DNA of 64,000 nucleotides from Paenibacillus sp. OK003 (lineage in GTDB: Bacteria; Bacillota; Bacilli; Paenibacillales; Paenibacillaceae). Positions 52,626 to 60,984 of the stretch are shown here, in pieces. Numbering within the stretch: position 1 is the stretch's first letter; every line of letters starts with the position of its first letter. Under the pieces are notes generated by a model, which made no database searches, was not told where the DNA came from, and saw only the letters and a program-made list of their open reading frames with translations. Both the position numbers and the translations under genes were made by a program. The stretch covers positions 92,141 to 156,140 of the forward strand of contig NZ_FOBD01000017.1 of assembly GCF_900109515.1 (NCBI RefSeq), given 5' to 3'.

Positions 52626-53846
52626 TTACGCTGTTGTCTTTTCCTTTTTGACCATACTCCATAAACGTTCCAATAAGGTAGGTCGTTGTTCACCCATAAG
52701 AAGCTCGTCCTCGTCTTCCTGGCCATACAATTTAATGCTCATCACCAGCCCGATACATGCCATATTAATGAGCAACGAGGTGCCTCCATAGCTGATAAAT
52801 GGCAGCGTAATGCCCGTAAGCGGCATCAGCCCAAGGAAAGCGCCAATATTTTCAAATACCTGATATAACAACATGCCGATAATCCCTACAATCACGACAG
52901 GTCCCGCCCGGTCTCTACAGTGTAAAGCGATTAACACCATACGATGAATGAGGATAAAATACAGTAAGAGCAGAACAGATCCGCCTACAAAACCAAACTC
53001 CTCGGCAATGACCACAAAAATGGAATCCGAGTATGTATACGGTACACGCCCCGATTGAACGGAAGTCCCCTGCATGTAACCTTTGCCTGTTATGCCTCCC
53101 GAGCCTATGGCCAGACCCGCATTTTTCGTATGCCAGGAAGCTTTCGACGTTGCTTTATCCGGTACAAGCCATGGATCAATTCGCTCGGCCCAGTGCTCCC
53201 GGTTCGCCTTTTCCAGAAAGGTAAAAATCTCATCGTGATATGACGTATATGCTTTGACGAATCCAAAAAAGGTGATCCCCACAATAGCAAGCGCAATTAA
53301 TGCATGCGACCACTTGATATTCCCGATCCATAACACAGCAACCAGAATCACGATGTATCCGAGCGCGTTTCCCAGATCATTCTGAATCATTACGAGTGCA
53401 AAGGGAACGAACGTCCATAAACCAATGGGCACGATATCTTTCCAGAAATAAAGCGTAGAATTTTTTCTTTTGACCAATACATGTGCCAGAAACAGAATTA
53501 AGATCATTTTGAACAATTCTGCTGGTTGAAAAGTAAGACTCTCGCTAATCTTTATCCAGCCATTCGCATTATTAATAGGCCCGCCAATAAAGTTGACAAG
53601 AACCAGTAGAATGATCCCAACTGCGTAAATATAAAATGCATATTGGATATACAGCTTATAATTGACTAATCCGATACCAATGATGGCAACGAATCCAATC
53701 CCGTAAAACTGCAAGGTTTTGATATGATGATTGCCCAATTTCGGATCGGACTGAATCGCACTGTACACCGTAAATACACTCATGACCATAAGCAGCAGCA
53801 ACACAAACAGAATAACCCCGTCCATCTTCTTCAGCATTCTCAGCAT
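52626..53846 (-). CDS. RodA/FtsW-family SEDS glycosyltransferase, copy A
   Basis: SEDS proteins polymerise lipid II into glycan strands together with a class B penicillin-binding protein. The 406-residue product (ATG at 53846; GGGGGA upstream) has about ten membrane helices and the family motifs GWIKISESLTFQPAELFKMI, MIQNDLGNALGYIVIL, IGSGGITGKGYMQGT, the conserved Asp in PYTYSDSIFVVIAEEFGFVG and MPLTGITLPFISYGGTS. It is the downstream member of a tandem pair; the upstream copy at 54060 is very similar in length and motif spacing. A role in sporulation or lateral growth cannot be told apart from sequence. Confidence 0.92.
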   Translation of the reverse strand: MLRMLKKMDGVILFVLLLLMVMSVFTVYSAIQSDPKLGNHHIKTLQFYGIGFVAIIGIGLVNYKLYIQYAFYIYAVGIILLVLVNFIGGPINNANGWIKISESLTFQPAELFKMILILFLAHVLVKRKNSTLYFWKDIVPIGLWTFVPFALVMIQNDLGNALGYIVILVAVLWIGNIKWSHALIALAIVGITFFGFVKAYTSYHDEIFTFLEKANREHWAERIDPWLVPDKATSKASWHTKNAGLAIGSGGITGKGYMQGTSVQSGRVPYTYSDSIFVVIAEEFGFVGGSVLLLLYFILIHRMVLIALHCRDRAGPVVIVGIIGMLLYQVFENIGAFLGLMPLTGITLPFISYGGTSLLINMACIGLVMSIKLYGQEDEDELLMGEQRPTLLERLWSMVKKEKTTA

Positions 53847-53962
53847 GTTCCCACGTATCCCCCTGAGGCTCAATACCCATTAATTATTTCCATTAGTCTT
53901 TAATATTACCATTGTATAGAATTGGAAGAGAAAATGGAAATCCGTCAAACAAAACAACGAAA

Positions 53963-54013
53963 AACCCTGAAACCCACAGATCTGTCTTGCTCCGATCTGT
54001 TGATTTCAGGGTT
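53963..54013 (-). terminator. Terminator between the two rodA-like genes
   Basis: AACCCTGAAA pairs with TTTCAGGGTT, with an inner CAGATC/GATCTG stem, and T-rich sequence follows on the minus strand. It separates copy B from copy A. Confidence 0.8.
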
Positions 54014-54059
54014 AACTTATATCGTATTCATTTGCAAAGAGTCTGTCCTAGGATAAAGA

Positions 54060-55280
54060 CTATTGCTCCTGCTGTGTTGATTTGCGTCTAACTAGCTTCA
54101 TGACCAGTTCTGTAATGCCTGGTTGTTCTGCGGAACCAAGGATATCCTCGTTCTCTTCCGTGTGAACCTTGATACTCATCACAATCCCCATACTGATCAT
54201 GTTGATCATAATTGAGGTACCACCCGAACTAATAAACGGCAAGGTAATCCCAGTCAGCGGCATCAGACCAATGAACGGACCGATATTCACAAAAATCTGG
54301 TAGAGCAGCATCGCTATAATACCGACAATCAGATATGGCCCTGCCCTGTCCTTACATTCCAACGCAATCAGCACAAGCCTGTGAATAAGAATAAAGTACA
54401 GTAGCAGCAACACGGATGCACCTATAAAACCGAATTCCTCCCCAATCTGTACAAAGATCGAATCGGCATATGCCAGTGGCACCCGATTGGACTGAATCGT
54501 TGTTCCTTCCAAATACCCTTTTCCCGTAATGCCGCCAGAACCAATTGCAAGCTTCGCGTTATACGTCTGCCAGAGAACATCTCTTGAGGTCAAATCCGGC
54601 ACAAGCCATGGATCGAAACGATCTGCCCAGTGCGAACGTCCAACATCCTTCAGAAATTTAACAATCTCATCGTGATAATGAATATAAGCCTGTATACCAC
54701 CGATAAAAGCAGCTACAGCGATAATAAAACCAATAAGGGCATGAGTAAATTTAATATTTCCAATCCATAATAGCCCCACAAGAATGACCACATAACTTAA
54801 CGCATTCCCCAAGTCATTTTGAAGTAATACGAGTAGTAATGGCGGCAGCACACAGAGTGAGATCGGAATGACATCACGTCCAAAATAAAGCGGACGATTC
54901 TTTTTTCTGGCTAAAAAGGCCGATAAAAAAACAATCAGGCATAGCTTGAACAATTCAGCAGGCTGCAAACTGACTCCGAATATGGATAGCCACCCTTTGG
55001 CGCCATAATATTCTTTACCAAAGAACATGACGAAAATGAGCAGCAGCATGCCCACGCCATAGATATACAAATAATTTTTGATAATGAATTTGTAGTTGAT
55101 CATCGACATCCCAAAAAAGACCACAAAGCCTAAAATATAATACATTACTGCACTTTTCGTGAGTCCCTCCAGCTTTGGTCGGCCGAAGGTGGTACTATAA
55201 ATCGACAAAATACTAATAGCCATCAGAATGAGCAATATAAAAACAATCGAATAGTCTATTTTTTTGAATTTATGCAGCAT
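54060..55280 (-). CDS. RodA/FtsW-family SEDS glycosyltransferase, copy B
   Basis: This is the tandem paralogue of copy A, also 406 residues (ATG at 55280 after GGAGGAAC). Motifs include GWLSIFGVSLQPAELFKLCL, LLQNDLGNALSYVVIL, IGSGGITGKGYLEGT, the Asp in PLAYADSIFVQIGEEFGFIG, and MPLTGITLPFISSGGTSIM. Compared with copy A most differences fall in the loops and termini, so this is a duplication followed by divergence. The C-terminal tails (VKVHTEENEDILG here, LYGQEDEDELLMG in copy A) are both acidic. A terminator lies between the two genes, allowing separate control. Confidence 0.92.
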   Translation of the reverse strand: MLHKFKKIDYSIVFILLILMAISILSIYSTTFGRPKLEGLTKSAVMYYILGFVVFFGMSMINYKFIIKNYLYIYGVGMLLLIFVMFFGKEYYGAKGWLSIFGVSLQPAELFKLCLIVFLSAFLARKKNRPLYFGRDVIPISLCVLPPLLLVLLQNDLGNALSYVVILVGLLWIGNIKFTHALIGFIIAVAAFIGGIQAYIHYHDEIVKFLKDVGRSHWADRFDPWLVPDLTSRDVLWQTYNAKLAIGSGGITGKGYLEGTTIQSNRVPLAYADSIFVQIGEEFGFIGASVLLLLYFILIHRLVLIALECKDRAGPYLIVGIIAMLLYQIFVNIGPFIGLMPLTGITLPFISSGGTSIMINMISMGIVMSIKVHTEENEDILGSAEQPGITELVMKLVRRKSTQQEQ

Positions 55281-55365
55281 GTAGTTATGTTCCTCCAAGC
55301 ATTCAGCAATCTTCGGTATATCTCATTGTAGAGGATTTCACGGCAAAAAGAAAACCTGTGGAACC

Positions 55366-56271
55366 TTACATTTTCGTCACCTGTTCCGAAGCGCGAACAC
55401 CCAGTACATGCCGTTCAATGCCTGCAAGGTCCGGCACGACGATAATTTCCGGCCAATATCCGGCCGATTCAAGCAGCGCTGCGATGTCCCCCGCCTGTCC
55501 CTGACCCAGCTCAAAACCGATGATCTGCGGCGGTGCAGGCAGCAGCGCCAGCTGCTCCAGCATGATGCGGTACGGCCCCAGTCCATCGGGGCCGCCGTCC
55601 AGTGCCGTGCGCGGCTCATGGTCGCGCACCTCGGGCTGCAACCCGGCGATATCTGCCGCCGGGATGTAAGGCGGGTTGGACACCAGGATGTCCACCCGTG
55701 CCCCGGCGAACGGGGCCAGCAGATCGCCTTCACGGAAGTCGATCTGTACCCCGTTCGCGGCCGCGTTGCGCGCGGCCACTTGCAGGGCAGCCGCCGAGAT
55801 ATCTCCGGCGCCTACCTGCCAGCGCGGGCGCTGCGAAGCCATCGTCACTGCGATGGCCCCGCTGCCCGTGCCAATGTCGACGGCGAGCGGAGCGCCGTCA
55901 GGAAACACGCGGTCGGCTTCACGTAGCACAGCCTCGACCAGCAGCTCGGTCTCCGGCCGCGGGATCAGCACGGCCGGCGTGACCTCGAACGGCAGCCCGT
56001 AAAATTCCTGGCTGCCCATAATGTACTGCGCCGGCTCACCCGCAGCCTTGCGCGTGACGGCGTCTTCCCAGCGGCTGCGAAGCTCGCTGGGAAAGGGCTC
56101 TGGCTGCATCATATAGTACGCGGCCCCTTCGCGGCCGAGTACATGTTCCAGCAGCAGCCGGGCATTGTTGTGCGGCTCGTACACGCCGCACTTCTCCAAA
56201 AAAGAGGAAGCCTCAACGAAGGCTTCCCGACAACTCTGCTCCGGCGTCATGACAAACTGCGCGCGGGTCAC
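55366..56271 (-). CDS. prmC: Release factor glutamine methyltransferase
   Basis: PrmC methylates the Gln of the GGQ motif in release factors. The 301-residue product has the SAM-binding motif VDIGTGSGAIAVTMASQRP, the NPPY catalytic motif (LVSNPPYIPAADIAGLQPEV) and the substrate segment LIPRPETELLVEAVL. It directly follows prfA: only a few bases separate the two genes and it starts at a GTG after GGAGAA, so they are coupled. The gene is strikingly GC-rich compared with its neighbours. Confidence 0.95.
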   Translation of the reverse strand: MTRAQFVMTPEQSCREAFVEASSFLEKCGVYEPHNNARLLLEHVLGREGAAYYMMQPEPFPSELRSRWEDAVTRKAAGEPAQYIMGSQEFYGLPFEVTPAVLIPRPETELLVEAVLREADRVFPDGAPLAVDIGTGSGAIAVTMASQRPRWQVGAGDISAAALQVAARNAAANGVQIDFREGDLLAPFAGARVDILVSNPPYIPAADIAGLQPEVRDHEPRTALDGGPDGLGPYRIMLEQLALLPAPPQIIGFELGQGQAGDIAALLESAGYWPEIIVVPDLAGIERHVLGVRASEQVTKM

Positions 56272-56275
56272 AGCA

Positions 56276-57343
56276 TTATTCTCCTCTATCCATCATATCC
56301 GTCTGCTCGGCAATCGTCAGGGCAGACACGATATCAGCAATCTCACCATTCATGATTTGATCCAGCTTGTGCATCGTCAATCCGATCCGGTGATCGGTAA
56401 CACGGCTTTGTGGGAAATTATAGGTACGAATCCGCTCACTGCGGTCGCCTGTACCCACTTTGCTCTTCCGTTCACTCGAAATTTTCGCTTCTTCTTCCTG
56501 ACGCATCATATCAAAGATACGCGTACGCAGAACCTGCAATGCTTTTTCCTTATTCGAGTTCTGGGATTTACCATCCTGACAAGTCGCCACAATTCCCGTT
56601 GGAACGTGAGTTACCCGTACAGCCGATTTCGTGGTATTAACCGATTGTCCACCGGCACCACTGGAACAGAACGTATCTACACGGATATCTTTATCATGAA
56701 TTTCGATATCGAAATCTTCGGCTTCAGGCATAACGGCTACTGTCGAAGTAGACGTATGAATCCGGCCGCCCGATTCCGTTGTAGGAATACGTTGCACACG
56801 GTGTGCGCCACTTTCGTATTTCATTTTGCTGTACGCGCCGCGTCCATTAATGAGGAATACGACCTCTTTGAAGCCGCCCAAATCATTTGTGTTAACGTCC
56901 ATCAGTTCCACGCGCCAGCCTTGTGTATCGGCATAACGTGTGTACATCCGATAGAGATCCGCTGCAAACAGCGCCGCTTCATCCCCACCAGCAGCTCCAC
57001 GAATTTCAACGATGACGTTTTTATCATCATTCGGGTCTTTGGGCAGCATGAGAACACGAATCAGATCGTCCAGTTCTTTCTGGCGAGTGCTCAGTTCATC
57101 AATTTCCATTTTGACCATTTCACGCATCTCGTCGTCCAGTTTCTCGCCCTGCATTTCTTTCGCAGCTTCGAGATCCTGGCTCACTTGTTTGTACTCATTG
57201 TATGCTTCATAAGTAGGCTGCAGATCCGATTGTTCTTTGGAATATTCCCGCAGCTTCTTGTTGTCACTTGCTACATCCGGGTCACACAGCAGCTCGCTGA
57301 GTTTCTCGTAACGGTCGGCTAACGCCTGTAATTTATCAAACAT
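56276..57343 (-). CDS. prfA: Peptide chain release factor 1
   Basis: RF1 ends translation at UAA and UAG. The 355-residue product has the GGQ loop (SSGAGGQSVNTTKSAVRVTH) that hydrolyses peptidyl-tRNA, the HRVQRIPTTESGGRIHTST region with the PxT-type codon-recognition tripeptide nearby, and a C-terminal RVTDHRIGLTMHKLDQIM. GAGGTGA precedes the ATG. It lies just before prmC, whose product modifies this factor. Confidence 0.98.
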   Translation of the reverse strand: MFDKLQALADRYEKLSELLCDPDVASDNKKLREYSKEQSDLQPTYEAYNEYKQVSQDLEAAKEMQGEKLDDEMREMVKMEIDELSTRQKELDDLIRVLMLPKDPNDDKNVIVEIRGAAGGDEAALFAADLYRMYTRYADTQGWRVELMDVNTNDLGGFKEVVFLINGRGAYSKMKYESGAHRVQRIPTTESGGRIHTSTSTVAVMPEAEDFDIEIHDKDIRVDTFCSSGAGGQSVNTTKSAVRVTHVPTGIVATCQDGKSQNSNKEKALQVLRTRIFDMMRQEEEAKISSERKSKVGTGDRSERIRTYNFPQSRVTDHRIGLTMHKLDQIMNGEIADIVSALTIAEQTDMMDRGE

Positions 57344-57876
57344 GTATAGTCACCTCACGCGTTATTTTTCGTTCCAGCATTTCAACATTCATTTGATTCC
57401 GATAGGCATGCATTTCATGCATCATCAGACCATTTATATTTCACAAGGCACGGAGTTCTCAGAAATCCCTGACCGTAACATTCATCATTTTATGATCGAC
57501 GTATAACATCGCTACAACGTCATCAAATCCTTTACGTTTAAGTTATATAAAAGAAATCGCGTACCCGGTATCAGACCCGCTTCAACTCATTCAGCCGAGC
57601 GTGAAATTTAACATAGGTATACGACTCTTAATTATAGCATATTCTTATGCTCCTGAATAGCAACTGTTTGCAGGACCTGCATCCAAATTTTGATTTACTT
57701 TATTTTATGCAACCAGATTGATTTGCAATCGCTACAAGAGCTCATCTCCCATGAGCCTTCTTGCTTTTATTATATCCAGAGCGAGTAAACAATCCAGTAA
57801 ATGTACAGGATATACAAACGAATTTTATTGTTGAATGTCTCAGGCTTATTTGAAGAATATTTTGCGATATGTAAAA
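57344..57876. other. Gap between ychF and prfA
   Basis: No gene is seen here. The stretch holds the probable prfA promoter at 57631 and otherwise AT-rich sequence. In B. subtilis tdk occupies part of this position; no tdk is visible. Confidence 0.5.
57631..57636 (-). promoter_or_regulatory. Extended -10 promoter element of prfA
   Basis: TATAAT preceded by TGC (extended -10) on the minus strand, about 290 bases before the prfA ATG; no strong -35 box. Confidence 0.5.
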
Positions 57877-57910
57877 AGCCCTGCCATCTTCAAAAGAAGA
57901 CGACAGAGCT
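57877..57910 (-). terminator. Terminator after ychF
   Basis: A 15-base stem with several G-U pairs around TTTT, then TTTT on the minus strand, about 50 bases past the ychF stop. Confidence 0.8.
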
Positions 57911-57958
57911 GTTATACTCGTATATTCATGTATGTTTTCTTAATCTAGATTGTCGAAA

Positions 57959-59059
57959 TTAGACGTTGAAACGGAAGTGCATAACGTCGCCGTCGTTGAC
58001 AACATACTCTTTACCTTCAAGACGAAGTTGCCCACGTTCTTTCGCACCGTTCATGGAACCCGCAGCAACCAGATCGTCGTAGGAAACCACCTCTGCCCGG
58101 ATGAATCCGCGCTCGAAGTCGGTGTGAATGACACCCGCTGCGCCAGGTGCTTTTGTACCCTTACGGATCGTCCAAGCACGAACTTCCTGTACGCCAGCTG
58201 TGAAGTATGTGTACAGACCCAGCAATTTGTAAGCAGCTTTGATCAACAGGTTCAGACCGGAATCCTCGATACCGAGCTCTTCCAGGAACATTTGTTTATC
58301 TTCGCCTTCAAGCTCCGAGATTTCTTCTTCCACTTTCGCACTGATCGGCACCACTTCTGCATTTTCAGCGGCTGCGAATTCTCTTACTTTTTGCACATAA
58401 GCATTGTTCGCCACATCACCGATTTCGTCCTCAGCCACATTGGCTGCGTACAGAACAGGCTTCAGGGTAAGCAAATGCAGATCGCGCACGATCAGACGTT
58501 CTTCGTCCGTCAGCTCCATGCTGCGTGCTGGCTTGTCTTCGTACAGAACAGCCTTCACTTTCTCCAGTACTTCCACTTCCTGAGCAGCTGATTTGTTGCC
58601 GCCCTTCATGTTTTTCTTGGAACGGTCGATTTTTTTCTCGACACTCTCGATATCGGCCAGAATCAGCTCCAGATTGATCGTCTGGATGTCGCTTACCGGA
58701 TCAATTTTGCCATCGACGTGTGTAATGTTCTCGTCTACAAAGCAGCGTACCACGTGTACAATCGCGTCTACTTCACGAATGTGGGCAAGGAACTTGTTAC
58801 CAAGACCTTCGCCTTTGCTCGCACCGCGAACAAGACCTGCAATATCTACAAATTCAAACGCTGTTGGCACCGTTTTTTTCGGTACAACGAGTTCTGTCAA
58901 TTTGTCCAAACGCTCGTCCGGTACTTCAACAATTCCCACGTTAGGGTCAATCGTACAGAACGGATAGTTTGCCGATTCGGCACCAGCTTGTGTAATTGCG
59001 TTAAACAGTGTGGATTTACCAACGTTAGGCAAGCCCACGATTCCAGCTTTCAAAGCCAT
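57959..59059 (-). CDS. ychF: Redox-regulated ATPase / GTPase YchF (Obg family)
   Basis: YchF is a ribosome-associated P-loop ATPase that also acts in stress responses. The 366-residue product has the G1 loop GIVGLPNVGKSTLFNAIT, the switch region YPFCTIDPNVGIVEVPDE, FVDIAGLVRGASKGEGLGNK and the C-terminal TGS domain signature VRAWTIRKGTKAPGAAGVIH. GAGGAG precedes the ATG. It lies between prfA and the GNAT gene and is probably a single-gene unit. Confidence 0.96.
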   Translation of the reverse strand: MALKAGIVGLPNVGKSTLFNAITQAGAESANYPFCTIDPNVGIVEVPDERLDKLTELVVPKKTVPTAFEFVDIAGLVRGASKGEGLGNKFLAHIREVDAIVHVVRCFVDENITHVDGKIDPVSDIQTINLELILADIESVEKKIDRSKKNMKGGNKSAAQEVEVLEKVKAVLYEDKPARSMELTDEERLIVRDLHLLTLKPVLYAANVAEDEIGDVANNAYVQKVREFAAAENAEVVPISAKVEEEISELEGEDKQMFLEELGIEDSGLNLLIKAAYKLLGLYTYFTAGVQEVRAWTIRKGTKAPGAAGVIHTDFERGFIRAEVVSYDDLVAAGSMNGAKERGQLRLEGKEYVVNDGDVMHFRFNV

Positions 59060-59245
59060 GTATATGACAACTCCTCATTGATTACTTGTTCGGTATGGAT
59101 AATCCTATACATTATATATGACAAACCCCAAGGCATCAAGGAACTTCGCCAATTCGACCAGAGCACCCTCCGCTTCCCGAAATCTCCGGTTACTGCGGAT
59201 GATTCGTTTTGCGTAGATCATACGTTTGGCTTAGATTATCCGTTT

Positions 59246-59722
59246 TCAGGTTTCCCCTTTTATTTCCTTGTACATTGTCAGATCCGTTACCTCATATCCC
59301 ATCTTGCGATACAGGCTGCTCGCCCGCACATTATGTCCAAACACATGTAGACCAATGCGATCCACGCCAAGGCGCAAGGCTTCCTTTTCAAGTGCCTCCA
59401 TCGTCTCTGTACCATAACCCTTGCCCCGATAGGCTTCTTCAACCACAATATCCAGCAAAAAAGCATCTTTGCCACGGCGGTTATCCGTAACGTTAAACCA
59501 GATATAACCCACATTCCCGTTCACGGCATGGACCAGATTATATAGGTAAGCACCCGGTGTATTCAGCCCTTCAGGTAAATATTTGTCGTAGGATGCCTCC
59601 GCAAGTCCCTGCGCCTCTTCTGCAGCCCAAGTACCCGCCTCCACTTTCTCTTCTGCAAAATCTTTAATCGAGCGAATTCGGAAATTATCATATTCTTCTT
59701 GATTCATGGGGATCAGTTCCAT
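59246..59722 (-). CDS. GNAT-family acetyltransferase
   Basis: This 158-residue acetyl-CoA-dependent transferase has the GNAT core with LLDIVVEEAYRGKGYGTETM, which contains the acetyl-CoA-binding RGKGYG motif, followed by LHVFGHNVRASSLYRKMGYE. The substrate is unknown. GGAGGG precedes the ATG with correct spacing. It stands alone between ychF and the toxin-antitoxin locus. Confidence 0.9.
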   Translation of the reverse strand: MELIPMNQEEYDNFRIRSIKDFAEEKVEAGTWAAEEAQGLAEASYDKYLPEGLNTPGAYLYNLVHAVNGNVGYIWFNVTDNRRGKDAFLLDIVVEEAYRGKGYGTETMEALEKEALRLGVDRIGLHVFGHNVRASSLYRKMGYEVTDLTMYKEIKGET

Positions 59723-59831
59723 TGGTTTCCCTCCACATTCATAAATATGTATACAGTTCTGATGATGTATTTACCAGCCAACAGAGCCCTATCTAAATTT
59801 GTTATCCTATTCAACAAAATGAAGATTATGG

Positions 59832-59837
59832 TATAAT
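59832..59837 (+). promoter_or_regulatory. Extended -10 promoter of the toxin mRNA
   Basis: TATAAT preceded by TGG (extended -10); the mRNA would start near 59844 and run to the terminator at 60015. Confidence 0.6.
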
Positions 59838-59863
59838 CACTGAAGCAACAGAAAGGCTAATAT

Positions 59864-59896
59864 GGGCGGTCTCGGCTAACCTCTCGGAAGGGAGGT
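59864..59896 (+). promoter_or_regulatory. Self-pairing elements in the toxin mRNA leader
   Basis: GGGCGGTCT (59864-59872) is exactly complementary to AGACCGCCC at the 3' end (59984-59992), giving a 9-bp long-range pairing. ACCTC/GAGGT (59879-59896) forms a hairpin that occludes the Shine-Dalgarno GGAGG. Both are typical controls of type I toxin mRNAs. Confidence 0.6.
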
Positions 59897-59904
59897 GATG
59901 CCCC

Positions 59905-59985
59905 GTGGAAGTATACCAAGCGATGACGCTAATGATTTCATTTGCGACTCTAATTGTCTTGATACTTACAAACAAACGGAAATAG
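59905..59985 (+). CDS. Small holin-like toxin (type I toxin-antitoxin)
   Basis: A 26-residue open frame begins with GTG, 4 bases after the AAGGGAGGTGATG ribosome site. It reads EVYQAMTLMISFATLIVLIL followed by TNKRK: a membrane helix with a charged tail. This matches the 'putative holin-like toxin' family found in Bacillus and Paenibacillus, encoded with an antisense RNA antitoxin. It would be a small membrane toxin that damages or depolarises the membrane if made without its antitoxin RNA. It is too short for usual ORF calling and was recognised by sequence pattern and surrounding RNA features. Confidence 0.8.
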   Translation: MEVYQAMTLMISFATLIVLILTNKRK

Positions 59986-60121
59986 ACCGCCCTCGGCAAA
60001 AGGAAGCGGTCTATTTTTAGGCTTTCATTCTAAATCCGGAGCCGAACCGCCCTTAAAAGCGGCTGTTGCAACGGGGAGTCGTGTTGGTATCACGGCTCTC
60101 TTTGCATTTTATACATTTTCT
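59972..60121 (-). ncRNA. Probable antisense antitoxin RNA
   Basis: A TATAAT box preceded by TGT (extended -10) lies on the minus strand at 60128-60133, and transcription would run leftward for about 150 nt to the same bidirectional hairpin that ends the toxin mRNA, so the two transcripts overlap by about 45 bases. Its sequence forms GAGCCGTG/CACGACTC-type and AGCCGC/GCGGTTCGGCT-type hairpins. It would pair with the 3' end of the toxin mRNA, as RatA-like antitoxins do. The call rests on promoter, terminator and placement. Confidence 0.55.
59981..60018. terminator. Bidirectional terminator shared by toxin mRNA and antitoxin RNA
   Basis: AATAGACCGC and GCGGTCTATT pair around a 15-base loop, with T-rich sequence on both sides. 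The left arm overlaps the toxin stop codon and is the same region that pairs with the mRNA 5' end. Confidence 0.85.
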
Positions 60122-60258
60122 GACCTTATTATAACACGCACTTTAAAGCGCAGTCCACAATTCAAGCCCCTGTTCCCACGTTCATCTGCAAATTCCTATA
60201 CAACTTTTAGTTACCTCACTCTGTTTATATCTATATGAGAGAAAGGAGCAGAATACTT

Positions 60259-60690
60259 ATGAATACGCGTCGTCCCTTTTCAAAAAGGAAAATAATCATC
60301 CTATCTACCGTGATTCTCTTCATTGGATTAGTTATTTCTATGGGTTACCAGGCGCTGGACCCCTTCAGACATTTAAGGATCACGATTCATAATCAGTCCG
60401 ACTATGATCTTTTAAATATTACAGCACGCGTGAGCAGTGGCATTGACTCGTTCAATACAAACAAAGAGGGTACAGTGTATACCTTAAAGAAAGGTGTACC
60501 CAGCGGGGAACAAGTGAAGTTCGCTCCACAGCTGCGACTCTCCGGTGAAGGATCCATCCATCTGGAGTTTACAGACAGCCGCGGTGAAACCTATAACAAG
60601 ACGGTATGCGGTTATACCGAATACTTGTCTGGCAACTCCTATGTGACTGTAACCAACGAAACGATAACCGTGAAAGAGGAATGTATGTAA
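60259..60690 (+). CDS. Membrane-anchored protein of unknown function
   Basis: This 143-residue protein, on the plus strand, starts at an ATG about 10 bases after AAAGGAG (an earlier ATG at 60235 is less likely). A basic N-terminus (TRRPFSKRK) and one membrane helix (IIILSTVILFIGLVISMGY) are followed by an extracytoplasmic domain of about 105 residues that looks beta-rich (LRITIHNQSDYDLLNITARV, VTNETITVKEEC), with two Cys. I do not recognise it. It converges with the spo0E-like gene, sharing the region 60731-60790 of hairpins. Confidence 0.6.
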   Translation: MNTRRPFSKRKIIILSTVILFIGLVISMGYQALDPFRHLRITIHNQSDYDLLNITARVSSGIDSFNTNKEGTVYTLKKGVPSGEQVKFAPQLRLSGEGSIHLEFTDSRGETYNKTVCGYTEYLSGNSYVTVTNETITVKEECM

Positions 60691-60730
60691 TATACGATAC
60701 TTCGCACCATGAACTTATGTTAAAATATAG

Positions 60731-60790
60731 GGGCGAGCGACCCGCCAAAGTTCTCGCCCAAAGTCGATTGAATTATTCCATCGGCTTTTT
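60731..60790. terminator. Two convergent-gene terminator hairpins
   Basis: GGGCGAG/CTCGCCC (60731-60759) reads as a terminator for the minus-strand spo0E-like gene. AAGTCGAT/ATCGGCTT followed by TTTTTTATTTT (60761-60790) ends the plus-strand gene and overlaps the last codons of the spo0E-like gene. Confidence 0.65.
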
Positions 60791-60946
60791 TATTTTAACC
60801 TGATTGTATTGATTAATTAGATTATCCAGGACCATAGATTGCTGTATAACATGAGGATGAAGCAGATCTCCATTATAGTCCATCTTGAGTTGATAAAGTT
60901 TTTGTCTCGCTGCTTCGATCTGCAACTTGAGCTCACCACAATCCAT
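60773..60946 (-). CDS. Spo0E-like aspartyl-phosphate phosphatase
   Basis: This 57-residue gene begins at an ATG after AGGGAGGGGTGA. Residues CGELKLQIEAARQKLYQLKM and VIQQSMVLDNLINQY fit the Spo0E family pattern of two short helices, including the conserved L..IE..R..L..L and the S..LD.LI..Y motif. Spo0E proteins dephosphorylate Spo0A~P and delay sporulation. The gene is short, AT-leaning and stands next to the secreted-peptide regulator, so both may adjust the sporulation decision. Confidence 0.85.
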   Translation of the reverse strand: MDCGELKLQIEAARQKLYQLKMDYNGDLLHPHVIQQSMVLDNLINQYNQVKIKKPME

Positions 60947-60984
60947 ATTCACCCCTCCCTATTGTAACATTCTAGTCCATTCTG

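Noticed and set aside
56165..57322. Plus-strand frame of 385 codons opposite prfA
   Set aside because: prfA is unmistakable on the minus strand; the antisense frame has Phe/Arg/His-rich nonsense composition.
60729..60798. Independent small RNA starting near 60729
   Set aside because: The hairpins are better explained as terminators of two convergent genes, and the -10-like TAAAAT has no supporting -35 box.
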